A stretch of 62,671 nt of DNA. It comes from Labilithrix sp. (GTDB lineage: Bacteria > Myxococcota_A > Polyangia > Polyangiales > Polyangiaceae). A program made the translations under genes and the position numbers. The stretch covers positions 1-62,671 of the forward strand of contig JAHBWF010000024.1 in NCBI GenBank assembly GCA_019637105.1, in the 5' to 3' direction. Numbering within the stretch: position 1 is the first letter of the stretch; every line of letters begins with the position of its first letter. The notes under the pieces were generated by a model that had not been told where the DNA came from, ran no database searches, and worked only from the letters and a program-made list of their open reading frames with translations. Of this stretch, positions 45,173 through 54,323 are shown piece by piece.

Positions 45173-46053
45173 CCAGCCCCCCGCGTGGCGCCGCCGTTCG
45201 CGGCCTCTGCCTCGGGCGCGTGGAGCGCGAAGGGCTGACCGAAGCGCACGGCGCCCTCCCCCACCGTCCACTTCGTGACCACGCCCGGCTCGAAGAACAC
45301 GACCGCGGTCGAGCCGAGCCGGAAGATGCCGATCTCGTCGCCGCGCTCCACGCGTCGCGCCGGCGACAGCTCGTGGAGGCCGATCGGCACGTCGCGCTCC
45401 TCGATCCCGCTCACGGTGATCCGGCCGACGACCATCGCCGCGACCATCACGACCGTGACGCGGCCGAGCCCGGACTCGGGCGGCGTGTCGATCGCGATCG
45501 CGACCCGGCGGTTCCGGACGAAGAGGTTGTGGACGTGCCGCACGCCGATCGCGTTGACCGGGTAGTAGTCGCCCGGCATCGAGCGCACGGCGGAGATCGC
45601 CCCGGAGACCGGCGCGTGGACGCGGTGGTAGTCGCGCGGCGAGAGGTAGACGACGCAGCCTTGTCCGCCGTCGTAGCGGCGCGCGTCGTCCTCGTCGCCG
45701 AGGAGCTCGTCGACCCGGTAAGGCCGCCCCTTGACGTGGAAAGCGCGGCCGTCGACGGGGCCGATCGAGTCGACGCGGCCGTCGGCCGGGCTGATGACGA
45801 CGCGCGGATCGTCGGGCAGCGGCCGCGCTCCGTCCTTGAGCTCGCGCGTGAAGAACGCGTCGAACGAGCGGAAACCGCTCGCCTGGCGGCACTCGTCGAG
45901 ATCGACGTCGTAGGCGCGGCAGTAGAGGTCGACCACGGCCTTGCCGACGCGGTCGGGCCAGGCGTACTCGGAGAGGTGGCCCATGACGCGCGTGATCCGA
46001 GTCCGCGGGAGCACTCGCAGGATCTGGGCGGTTGCGTACGTGATCGCGTTCAT
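45169..46053 (-). CDS. psd: Phosphatidylserine decarboxylase proenzyme
   Basis: 294 residues from ATG 46053, the start of the conserved-looking NAITYATAQILRVLPRTRI; an ATG 45 nt upstream is possible. Psd makes phosphatidylethanolamine from phosphatidylserine at the inner membrane. The autocleavage site is FRLGSTAVVFFEPG, where the Ser of LGST becomes the pyruvoyl group. FDAFFTRELKDGARP, VISPADGRVDSIGP, YLSPRDYHRVHAPVSG and PVNAIGVRHVHNLFVRNRR are all family signatures. The length fits the E. coli-type membrane enzyme. The gene overlaps a SAM methyltransferase at its stop (ATGA). Confidence 0.95.
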   Translation of the reverse strand: MNAITYATAQILRVLPRTRITRVMGHLSEYAWPDRVGKAVVDLYCRAYDVDLDECRQASGFRSFDAFFTRELKDGARPLPDDPRVVISPADGRVDSIGPVDGRAFHVKGRPYRVDELLGDEDDARRYDGGQGCVVYLSPRDYHRVHAPVSGAISAVRSMPGDYYPVNAIGVRHVHNLFVRNRRVAIAIDTPPESGLGRVTVVMVAAMVVGRITVSGIEERDVPIGLHELSPARRVERGDEIGIFRLGSTAVVFFEPGVVTKWTVGEGAVRFGQPFALHAPEAEAANGGATRGAG

Positions 46054-46369
46054 CGACGACAAATGAGAGCCGACCGGGGATAGACGGGCCGACCGCACGC
46101 CAACGTCATGCGTAGGATCTGCCGACCTCTTTCTCTCGGCAGATTCTGCCGTTACGGATTATGCCGGCCCTCCGTGCGGAAGGTCAATCAGACCTCGTAG
46201 CGCGCCGGACGCGGCGCCGCTCGCCGGGAGCCCCGGCAGGCGTCGCTTCGTCCCCACCGCCGGGTCGGGGCGCGGGCGGCGAGCCCCCCGTCTCCTTCCA
46301 GGAGCCTGGCTTCGTGGCGTGACCGTTCCTTCCGCGCCGCCCGCCTGACGGGCTTCGGGCGGAGGGGCG
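46054..46369. other. Intergenic region upstream of psd
   Basis: 316 bases, all between minus-strand genes. Near the psd end it holds a 9-bp perfect inverted repeat (46117-46144, listed separately). Near 46340-46365 the minus strand can fold CCGCCCGAAGCCCGTCAGGCGG, a short stem that may end transcription of the peptidase gene. The rest is GC-rich without a convincing ORF; a weak minus-strand frame at 46159-46428 lacks coding bias. Confidence 0.4.
46117..46144. promoter_or_regulatory. Perfect 9-bp inverted repeat upstream of psd
   Basis: ATCTGCCGA (46117-46125) and TCGGCAGAT (46136-46144) flank a pyrimidine-rich 10-base loop. A third tctgccg follows directly. It lies 64-91 nt upstream of the psd start, where an operator or an RNA leader hairpin would act. 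Which of these is not decidable here. Confidence 0.5.
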
Positions 46370-47935
46370 CTAGTCTTTCCCAAGATCGGGCTCACCTCGC
46401 TGACGGGCAGCGTCGCACAGAGGCCCACCCGGGTCCTGCTTTTGTGCCGACGGCTCGTCGGAAAGCGAGCGCCCGCAGGCGGCCTCGACGGTGAACGGAT
46501 CGTTGGCGAGCGCCTCGGCGGCCGCCCGCTCGGCCGACGGCCCGTCGCCGCGGCTCCGCGCGAGGCGCGCGCGGAGCGCCCAGCACGGCCCGTAGCCGGC
46601 GATCCAATCCGCCGGGTCCGCGACCAGGGCCTCGGCGCCCGCGACGTCGCCCTTGGCCTCGAGGACTCGGGCGCGGAGGTACCGGAGGCTCGGATCGCCG
46701 AGCAGCGCCTCCGAGACCTTGTCGAGCTCCACGAGGGCCTCGTCCGGGTGCCCGCGCCCGAGGAGGAGCTCCGCGAGGCGGGCCCGCTCGCGCGAGTCCG
46801 CGGCGCTCGGGGGCGCGCCGCCGAGGCCGTAGAGCGGGGAGAGCGGCTCCTTGGGCTTGCGCGCGAGGTGCGCGCGCCATTTCACGTCCCACTGCGACAA
46901 CGTCTCGCCGCTCACCTGCTTCAAGGCCTCGTCCACGCTCTTGGCCGTCCGGAGCGCGACGAGGAGCTTCGCGAGCGCCCCCTCCGCCTGGGTCTCGACG
47001 AAGAAGCGGACGAAGCTCGCGACCTCGGCGAAGGCCACCATGGCCGCGTCGGCGCTCGGGAGCATCGCGATCGACGGCCCGAGCTTGTCGAGCGGGAGGT
47101 CGAGCTTCAGCTCCATCCCCCGCTGGACCACGCTCTCGACGCTCGGGCGATCGTCGAACGGCCCCGGGTCGCGCCAGCGCACCTCTTGGCGCCGCGCGAC
47201 GCCCTCGTGGAGCCAGAGCGGCGCGCGCTCGCGCGACTGCATCGAGATCGCGAGGTGCGTGAGCTCGTGCGTGAGCGTGTCGCGCCACGCGTAGCCGTGC
47301 TTGCTCGCGCGCGGCGAGAGGATCGTGACGCGGCCCCACTTGGCGACCGCGACGGTGCCGGTCGTCTGCGCCGCCTTGTACGGGAGGCCGGTCATCGCGG
47401 AGAGCGAGAGGAGATCGCGGACGACGGTGATCCGCGTCGGCCGCTTCCACTCGACGCCGAGGTCGCGCGTGAGCGAGGCGCGCGCCTTGTTCACGGTGTC
47501 GACCATCAAGGGCATCAGCGCGCGGTCGGCCTCGTCGTGCCAGCGGACGACGACCCCCGCGGCCTCGTCCCTGTCGACGACGGTGGCCGCGGTGACGCGG
47601 GCGCAGCCGCGGGCGACGTCGGCGAGGACGCGCCCCTCCTCGTCCTGCGCGACGTCGCCGCGGCTCATCAGCGCCGCCGAGAGGTCGCAGTCCTCCTCGT
47701 AGAGCGCGAGGCGCGCCTTCGCCATGACGACCGCGGGGCTGTTGGGGTCCGCCTTCGCGAGATCGGCCCGCGCCTTGTCGTACTCCATCGCGACGATGAG
47801 CTCGTTCGCGCGCGCGGCGGCGCCCTCGCCGGGATCGGGCTGGGCGACGGCGCGGCCGGGCCCGCACACCGCGAGGAGCGCCGCGCCGAGCGCGAGGACG
47901 GCACCGCCCTTCCGGAGACGCGGGCGGCTCGTCAT
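46370..47935 (-). CDS. Secreted gluzincin (peptidase MA-like) metalloprotease
   Basis: 521 residues from ATG 47935, overlapping the upstream stop (ATGA). Signal peptide: basic MTSRPRLRKG, hydrophobic VLALGAALLAVC, AVAQ cleavage. The zinc site is intact: HELTH at 223-227 and, 17 residues on, Glu244 in WLHEGVA, the HExxH...E pattern of gluzincins such as peptidase MA/M1. A region before it (LTRDLGVEWKRPTRITVVRD ... AKWGRVTILSPRA) matches the usual N-lobe. TPR-like repeats follow in the C-terminal half (RAELAELLLGRGHPDEALVEL type). It is coupled to the DUF4175-like gene, suggesting joint action at the envelope. Confidence 0.8.
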   Translation of the reverse strand: MTSRPRLRKGGAVLALGAALLAVCGPGRAVAQPDPGEGAAARANELIVAMEYDKARADLAKADPNSPAVVMAKARLALYEEDCDLSAALMSRGDVAQDEEGRVLADVARGCARVTAATVVDRDEAAGVVVRWHDEADRALMPLMVDTVNKARASLTRDLGVEWKRPTRITVVRDLLSLSAMTGLPYKAAQTTGTVAVAKWGRVTILSPRASKHGYAWRDTLTHELTHLAISMQSRERAPLWLHEGVARRQEVRWRDPGPFDDRPSVESVVQRGMELKLDLPLDKLGPSIAMLPSADAAMVAFAEVASFVRFFVETQAEGALAKLLVALRTAKSVDEALKQVSGETLSQWDVKWRAHLARKPKEPLSPLYGLGGAPPSAADSRERARLAELLLGRGHPDEALVELDKVSEALLGDPSLRYLRARVLEAKGDVAGAEALVADPADWIAGYGPCWALRARLARSRGDGPSAERAAAEALANDPFTVEAACGRSLSDEPSAQKQDPGGPLCDAARQRGEPDLGKD

Positions 47936-50900
47936 CGGAGCAGGCCCTCCGCGTAGCGCTTCACCGCGTCCTTGTACTTCCCGCCGGAGGGCTGGCCGAG
48001 GCCCTTGATGACGCGCCGGCGGAACTCCTCCGGCCCCTTGTGCGAGTCGGCCGTCGGGATGTCCGCGTGATCGCGCGCCGTGCGGTCGCCGTCGGAGCTC
48101 GACGCTTCGCGGTCGGCCTCGCCGTCGCCGAGCGCGTCGCGCGCCATCTCGAGCTTCTGCTGCGCCTCGCGCTGCTTCTTCAGCCCCTTGTCGGCGTCGC
48201 CGTCGCGGAGCGCGCGCGCCGCCTCGCGCGCGGCGTCCTCGGCGTCGCGCAGGGCCTCGAGCGCGGCCGGCGGCAGCGCCTCTTGATCGCGCCCCTTCTT
48301 CGCGAGCTCGCGCGCGCGCTCGCCGAGCTTGCCCTCGGTCTCGCCGTGCTCGCGCAGCTCCGGGGCCGCGCGCTGCGCCGCGCGCCGGCGGAGCTCCTCG
48401 AGCTTGTCCTCGGCCCACTTGACCTCGGCCTCCATCTGCCGCCGCGCGTCTTCGACGGTGCGCTCCGCGCTCGGATCGGCGAAGCGCCCGAAGCGCTCGC
48501 GGGAGGCCGCGCGCTTCGCTTCGTCGAGGGCGCCGAGCGCGCTCCTGCCGCTCTCGACGGCGTCCGCCGGGTTGCCCTGCTCCATCGCCTTGGCCATCTG
48601 CTCGGCGTGCTCGCGCGCGGCCGCGCCCTTGCTCGTCCACGAGTCGCTGCCGCCGCCCACGTTCGGGAGCGGGCGAACCGCGTCGCGGACCTTCTGCGCG
48701 TGCTTCTTCGCCTCCTCGGACAGGGCGTCGAGGTCCTCCTTCGTCGAGCCGGCGGCGAGCGACTGCTCGACCTTGCCGACGTTCCCGGCGTGCTCCGCGG
48801 CGAGCTTGTCGAGCTCGCGCGCCGCCTCGTTGAACGCCTCCTCGACGTCGCTGGCCTCGCCGTCGCCCTCCTCGCCGGGCGCGCCGCGCCCGCCGCCCGA
48901 CTCACCGCCGGCCTGCGACGGCCGGCCGCCTCGCGCGCCGAACGACGGATCCGGCTGCCGGAGGCGCGCCGCGAGGTCCTGCGCGGCGAGCGTCGTGTGG
49001 ACGAGGTCGCTCGCGGCGCGCGCGCGCGCGACGCGGAGGAGGTCCATCGCGACGATCTCCCCGATGTCTCGCCCGAGCGCTCCGAGGCGGCGCATCGCCT
49101 TGCCGCCGCCGTCGAGGACGACGACCGCCGCGTCCATCCGCTGCTCGCCGCGGGCCTTCTCCGCCGGCTTGTGTGCGAGCGCGGCCGCCGAGGCGAGGTC
49201 CTCCGCGACCTCGGCGAGCTCGCGCGCGACGTCGCGCGTGTCGCGGAGGCCGAGGCCCTGGATGGCGCCGTCGATGACGAGCACCATGCGCTCGGTCGCC
49301 TTCACGACGTTCGCGCGCGCCGTCGTGCTCGGCGAGCGGAGCTGGTTGTGCGCCGCGTCCTTGACCTTGCGCATCCGCCCGCGGAGCATCGCGCCGAGGC
49401 GGCTCGGGACGCGGACGCCGGCGTAGGACGTGGTGAGCGCGGTCTCGAGCAGCTCGCTCCCCTCGTCGGCGAGCTTCACGTCGTGCTCGAGCATCGTCCG
49501 TCGATCCTTCGGCTCCGCGGCGAGCGGCGTCGCGAGCCGCCAGGCGAGCGCGTCGACGAGGGCGTCGCGCACGCGCACGAGCCCGGCGAGGCGGCGCGAC
49601 TCCGGCTCGCCGACGTCCGGCGGGACGATCGTGATCGCGTCGCTCGCGCCCCACTTCGGCCCGGTGATGGGATCGTTGTCCTTCGCCTCGACGCGGATCT
49701 CGATCGGCGCGTGGCTCTTCTTGATGAAGGGATCGCTCGCCCGGAGCTTGTGCCCGCCGCGATCGCTCTTGGTCTCGCCGTCCAGGCGGGCGAGCACGCG
49801 GCGCTCTTCGCGCGGCCCCGCGCGGAGGACGAGGTGCACCTCGCGGAGGCCGTGGTCGTCGACGGCCTCGTAGTGGATGGGGATCTCGGACGCGTCCTCC
49901 TCGCTCGCGAGGCGGATCTGCCGCGGCGCGCCGTCGAGCGAGACGAGCGGCGCCATGTCCGGGATCGACTCGACCGGGGTGTCCTCCGGCTCGGGGATGA
50001 CCACGTCGCCGAAGCGCGCGACGACGCGCAGCCTCACGGACTCGCCGAGCGGCCAGCGCGCGACGACGTGCCCCGAGCCGTCGTCGACGAAGGGGACCTC
50101 CGCGGCGCCGTCCGTGAGGAGGAGCCGGCGGCCGGCGTGGAGCGGGGCGCCGCGCACCGTGAGGAGCGTGCCGCGCGGCAGCGCGACGTCGTCGTAGGGC
50201 GCGACGCGACGCTCCTCCTGGTGGAGGTAGTCCGGCGGACGCGCGCGGATCTGCGGCTCGCCCAACCAAGGCATGCCGACCGGCGCGACGCCGCCGCGGG
50301 CCACGAGGATGTCCGCCCCCTCGGCCGCGCCCCACGGGTTCATCGCGCAGGCGGCGACGTTGCCCGCGGCGAGCACGAGGGCGACGACGCCCAGCACGAA
50401 CGCGACGCGCTGCGCGCCACGGCGGACGCCGTCGAGCCGGAGCGCCGCCAGCGTTCGGGCGACGTGGAGCTCGGCGAGGTCGCTCGAGGCGCCGCGCGCG
50501 GCCGCGGGGTCGAGCAGCGACAGCGCGCGGACGGCGCGCGCGGCGGTTTCGGGATCCATGCGGCCGGCGACGTGCTCGATCGTGCGCGCGGGGTCCGCGA
50601 AGACGCGGCCCTCGAGCAGGCTCACGACGGCGGCCGCGGCGGCGGTGGCGACGAGGATCAGCGCGCCGGCGAGCCTGGCCTGGGGGGTGCCGCCGCGCGC
50701 GACGAGCATCGCGATCGTCACGAGGAGCAGGCTCGCCATGACGATCGCGCGGCGACGCGGGCCGCGGACCGCGAAGCGCCACGCGTCGGCGAGCGCGCGG
50801 AGGGCCTCGCGATGCGCGGGCGCGACGGACTTGGGCTTCTTCCCCGGCGGGCGGCGGTAGCGCGGCGCGATCGACTCGCGGCGCGCGCGGGGCGTGAACG

Positions 50901-50955
50901 GAGCTCCGCTTCGCTCTCTCCCCGACTGCTCGCTCTTCGAATCCGGCGTCGCCAT
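47932..50955 (-). CDS. DUF4175-like large membrane protein
   Basis: 1007 residues. Two N-terminal hydrophobic pairs (VMASLLLVTIAMLVA; ALILVATAAAAAVVSLL), then a third segment near 180-205. A beta-rich extracellular-type region follows (IRARPPDYLHQEERRVAPYDDVALPRGTLL). The C-terminal ~550 residues are almost all charged helix: Glu/Arg/Lys/Ala-rich, with coiled-coil-like stretches and GGxG/Ser linkers (GGESGGGRGAPGEEGDGEAS). This matches the DUF4175 layout known from bacteria with few functional data. The stop overlaps the peptidase start (ATGA). Translation start may be later, as the first ~60 residues are basic and unstructured. Confidence 0.65.
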   Translation of the reverse strand: MATPDSKSEQSGRERSGAPFTPRARRESIAPRYRRPPGKKPKSVAPAHREALRALADAWRFAVRGPRRRAIVMASLLLVTIAMLVARGGTPQARLAGALILVATAAAAAVVSLLEGRVFADPARTIEHVAGRMDPETAARAVRALSLLDPAAARGASSDLAELHVARTLAALRLDGVRRGAQRVAFVLGVVALVLAAGNVAACAMNPWGAAEGADILVARGGVAPVGMPWLGEPQIRARPPDYLHQEERRVAPYDDVALPRGTLLTVRGAPLHAGRRLLLTDGAAEVPFVDDGSGHVVARWPLGESVRLRVVARFGDVVIPEPEDTPVESIPDMAPLVSLDGAPRQIRLASEEDASEIPIHYEAVDDHGLREVHLVLRAGPREERRVLARLDGETKSDRGGHKLRASDPFIKKSHAPIEIRVEAKDNDPITGPKWGASDAITIVPPDVGEPESRRLAGLVRVRDALVDALAWRLATPLAAEPKDRRTMLEHDVKLADEGSELLETALTTSYAGVRVPSRLGAMLRGRMRKVKDAAHNQLRSPSTTARANVVKATERMVLVIDGAIQGLGLRDTRDVARELAEVAEDLASAAALAHKPAEKARGEQRMDAAVVVLDGGGKAMRRLGALGRDIGEIVAMDLLRVARARAASDLVHTTLAAQDLAARLRQPDPSFGARGGRPSQAGGESGGGRGAPGEEGDGEASDVEEAFNEAARELDKLAAEHAGNVGKVEQSLAAGSTKEDLDALSEEAKKHAQKVRDAVRPLPNVGGGSDSWTSKGAAAREHAEQMAKAMEQGNPADAVESGRSALGALDEAKRAASRERFGRFADPSAERTVEDARRQMEAEVKWAEDKLEELRRRAAQRAAPELREHGETEGKLGERARELAKKGRDQEALPPAALEALRDAEDAAREAARALRDGDADKGLKKQREAQQKLEMARDALGDGEADREASSSDGDRTARDHADIPTADSHKGPEEFRRRVIKGLGQPSGGKYKDAVKRYAEGLLR

Positions 50956-51062
50956 TCGCTGCGCTCGTGTCGCTCCGGCGCGCCGTGCCTCACGCGCCGG
51001 AAGCCTGCCTCTCCAACGTGCGCCGGCGGACGCCGAACCGCACCGATCCTAGCGCACGCTCC

Positions 51063-52809
51063 CTACGGCGGCGACGGGAACGGACCGATGTTCGGCGGCG
51101 GCCACGGCTGATCCGGCGGATAGAACGGCGGCCTCGGCCCCGGGAACTGGAACGTCCCGAAGGGGGTCACGATGGTGGTCTGCCCCGGCGTGCCCGCGTC
51201 TGCGGCAGGCTGGCCGCCGCCTCCGCCACCGCCGGCGTCTTGCTGAGCTTGCCCGCCGCCGCCGGCGTCCTTCTTCGGCGCGGGCGTCGGCGAAGGCCCC
51301 GGCGCGGGCGTCGGCGGGACGACCGTCGACGTCGTGAGCGGCGTGACGGGGGTGATGGTGGTCGTCGCCGGCGTCGTCAGCGGCGTCGACGGCGTCGACG
51401 GCGTCGACGGCTCGGTCGCGAACGTCGGCGGCGCGAGCGCCACCGGCGTCGGCTCCTGCGTCCCGACGACGTACGCGACGACGGCGCCGGCGCCGAGCAC
51501 GAGCGCGACGAGCGCCAGCGCGATGACGCGGAGGCCCGATCCACCCTTCTCGGCGGCGGGCGCGTCGGCTCGTACGAGGGCTGGGCGTGCGCGGGTGCGC
51601 CGGCTCGTGATGGGCGGTGCGCGGGCGCGTGATGGACGCGCCGACGGCGGCCAGCGGCGGAGCGCGCCGACGGTCCCGCCGCTGCCGTGGCCGCTGCCGG
51701 CGGGCGGCCCTCGACCCCGGCGGCGGCCGGGTTGGTGAGCGCGGCGTCGACGGGCGCGCCCAGTGACCGTGCCCCGTACCGATCCGGGCCGCGCGTCCGA
51801 CGCGTCGGCGGGGCGCCGGCGGCGCGGGGCGGCGCGACCGGCGGCCGTTCCGCCGGCGCCGCCCGCCGCCGCGAGCCGGTGCCCGCGCGCTTGCCGCCTG
51901 CGATGTCCTCGAGGGCGAGGCGCATCTCCGGGTGGCGTTCGCGAAGCGGAGCTCCGGTCGCGGCGCCATCGCGCGGTGCACGAACCCCGCGAGCTGCGGC
52001 TCGATCCCCGGCGCCGCCTGCACGAGCGGCGTCACCTCTCCGCGCTCCACCTTGAGGACGAGGACGCGCGGATCGTCCGCCGTGGCCGGCGCCTGCCCGG
52101 AGAGCATCTCGTAGAGCATCACCCCGACCGCGTAGAGGTCCGCTCGGACGTCGACCTTGTCGGCCGAGTACGCCTGCTCCGGCGCCATGTACTCGGGCGT
52201 GCCCATCAGCATGCCGGCGACGGTGAGGTTCTTCGTCTGCCCCGCCTGCGCGGTCTTCAGCTTGGCGATCCCGAAGTCGATCAGCTTGAGGATCGACTTG
52301 CCGCCCTGGAACGTGACGAAGACGTTGTCGGGCTTCAGATCGCGATGGATCACGCCGAGGGCGTGGGCCGCCTCGAGCGCCTGGAGGATCTGCACGGCGT
52401 ACTCGCACGCGGTGCCGACGGCGAGCTTCTGCTGGCGCTTCACGACGCCGGAGAGCGGCTCGCCCTGGAGCAGCTCCATCACGAGGTAGGCGACGTCGTC
52501 GGCCGTGCGATCGACGTCGATCACCTGGACGACGTGCGGGCTGCGGATCTGCGCGGAGACGCGCGCCTCCTGGAGGAACCGCTCGGCGATGCCGGTGCGC
52601 CGCGCGAGGTCGCTGTGCAGCACCTTGATCGCGACGTGCGTGCCGAGCGTCAGGTGCTCCGCCTCGTAGACGGCGCCCATCCCCCCGTCTCCGAGCAACC
52701 GGAGAAGCTTGTACTTCCCGCTGATGACCTGCCCGACCTCGACCACGCTTCGGCTTTTACCATAGTCGAACGACGAGCCACGGATGGAGCGTTCGGCAGA
52801 GACGCGAGA
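51063..52809 (-). CDS. Ser/Thr protein kinase with Pro/Thr tail (frame disrupted)
   Basis: The kinase domain is intact and has all key residues: LLGDGGMGAVYEA, VAIKVL, HRDLKPDN, DFGIAK and APEQA, with the ATG at 52809 as a plausible start (an upstream one at 52863 also exists). At 51931, right after RFANAT, one base seems missing: the original frame turns Arg-rich, while the next frame reads PEMRLALEDIAGGKRAG. A second switch near 51570 leads to the frame ending at 51063. That frame has a transmembrane helix (LGAGAVVAYVVG) and a Thr/Pro-rich tail ending PPNIGPFPSPP. The repaired product is a membrane-anchored Hanks-type kinase. It lies ~107 nt upstream of the DUF4175-like gene. Confidence 0.75.
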
Positions 52810-52989
52810 CATCGGGACTCTGACGCGCGACGCCCCGCGAATGTTCTCGACCGTCGGACGCAAAATCGGTGTCGAGCCCGCTCGCGCTCGGCCGCCGCGA
52901 GCGCGAGCGCGGGCTCCCCGGCGCGCGTCGCGCTCGCTCGACGCGCGCGCAACGCGGTCGCAGCGCGGCGAGCCGAGCCGCAGCGCGAG

Positions 52990-54105
52990 CTACGCGGCCT
53001 CGCGCGCCTCGGTCAGCGAGATACGGCTGACGTGCAGGACCGCCGTGGCGGTGTCGGCGTCCTCGACGGCGGTGAACATCGGCACGAGGCGCTCCTCGTC
53101 GGCGCCCCCGAAGGCGCCGCTCGGCGAGAACGCGCGCGCCTGCGGCCCGTCGAGGACGAGGTAGACGTCGCGCCGGGCGCTCCCCCCGCGCGGCGCGGTG
53201 ATGACGTACGCGATGCGCTCGCGATCGAGGTGGAGCTCCTCGGTGCCGCGCCGGATGAGCACGCGCCGATCGGTGACGAAGTAGCGGGTCGCGCGCGCGA
53301 GCCGCCAAGGCCGGAGCAGCGCGGAGTAGCCGACGAAGCACGCCACGCCCGCGAGCAGCAGCACCGCCAGCGCGACGCCGCCGACGAGCACGCCCGCCGT
53401 CACCGGCGGGAGGGCGTGCGCGCGGAGCACCCGCGCGATCGGAGGCGTGAGCCGCACGAACAGGTGCACCGCCGCGATCGCGAGCACGACGCCGCCGACC
53501 GCCGTGACGATCCGTCGCGGCGTCCAGCGCGACGCCCACGGCCGCGCGGTCCACAGCACGCGCTCGCCGTCGTCGAGCCGCTGGGCGAGCGGACGACTTC
53601 CGTCGCCGAGCGTCGCGCTCGGCGTGAGGCCGCGCACGATCGCCCAGAGGCGGTCGGGGCCCTCGACGTCCGCGAGCGTGAGGCTCAACGTCCGCTTGAG
53701 CGCGCCGGTCGGCACGACGCGCTCGAGGACGAGGTCGCCCACCCCGGGCACGCTCGGGTTCCAGCGGATGATCGCGTAGCTGATGGCGTCGCGGTCGATC
53801 GACCGCCGGAGGCGCCCCCGCTGCCAGATCACGTGCTTCTCGGTGACGACGTAGCGCGCCGCGGAGCGGAACCAGAGCGGGACGCGCCACGCCGCGAGCG
53901 CGAGCGACGCCGTCCAGGCGGCGAAGCCGAGGAGGCTCCCCACGTGCTGCCCGAGCCCCGTCGCGATGACGACGGCGAAGGCGAGCGCGACGACGGAGAT
54001 CGTCGCGGCGACCACCGCGATGAGCTTGAACGCCCCCGGCACGGTCACGACCTTCGGACCGCCGCTCCAGACGATGTCTTCTCCGTACAGCGAGTCGCGC
54101 GCCAT
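52990..54105 (-). CDS. Membrane protein with two bacterial PH (bPH2/DUF304-like) domains
   Basis: 371 residues from ATG 54105. Two helical hairpins in the membrane (FKLIAVVAATISVVALAFAVVI; TAGVLVGGVALAVLLLAGV) alternate with two similar soluble domains: RYVVTEKHVIWQRGRLRRSI DR-type and RYFVTDRRVLIRRGTEELHL, each followed by ISYAIIR or IAYVITA and a VLE/VLDG strand. This YxVTxxR pattern is typical of bPH2/YdbS-like domains. The duplication is clear from the sequence; the role (often linked to membrane stress or export) is unknown. A Ser/Thr kinase gene lies downstream on the same strand. Confidence 0.75.
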   Translation of the reverse strand: MARDSLYGEDIVWSGGPKVVTVPGAFKLIAVVAATISVVALAFAVVIATGLGQHVGSLLGFAAWTASLALAAWRVPLWFRSAARYVVTEKHVIWQRGRLRRSIDRDAISYAIIRWNPSVPGVGDLVLERVVPTGALKRTLSLTLADVEGPDRLWAIVRGLTPSATLGDGSRPLAQRLDDGERVLWTARPWASRWTPRRIVTAVGGVVLAIAAVHLFVRLTPPIARVLRAHALPPVTAGVLVGGVALAVLLLAGVACFVGYSALLRPWRLARATRYFVTDRRVLIRRGTEELHLDRERIAYVITAPRGGSARRDVYLVLDGPQARAFSPSGAFGGADEERLVPMFTAVEDADTATAVLHVSRISLTEAREAA

Positions 54106-54323
54106 CAAGCCTGCTCTCTCCGGGACGACGCTCCGGCGCCGGCCTCCCCGCGCGCCGCGTGCGCCCGGTCTCTTCGTGGGATCTGGAGCAAGAACAACGC
54201 CACCTTATGTCAGCTTGGGCCCGAACCTCGCGCCTGTCCATCCCCGCCGCGCGTCGATCCGCACGAACTGCCCGGAGCGGACGTAGGACCAGGTAGGCGT
54301 CGCGCCGTGATCGCGAGGCCGCT

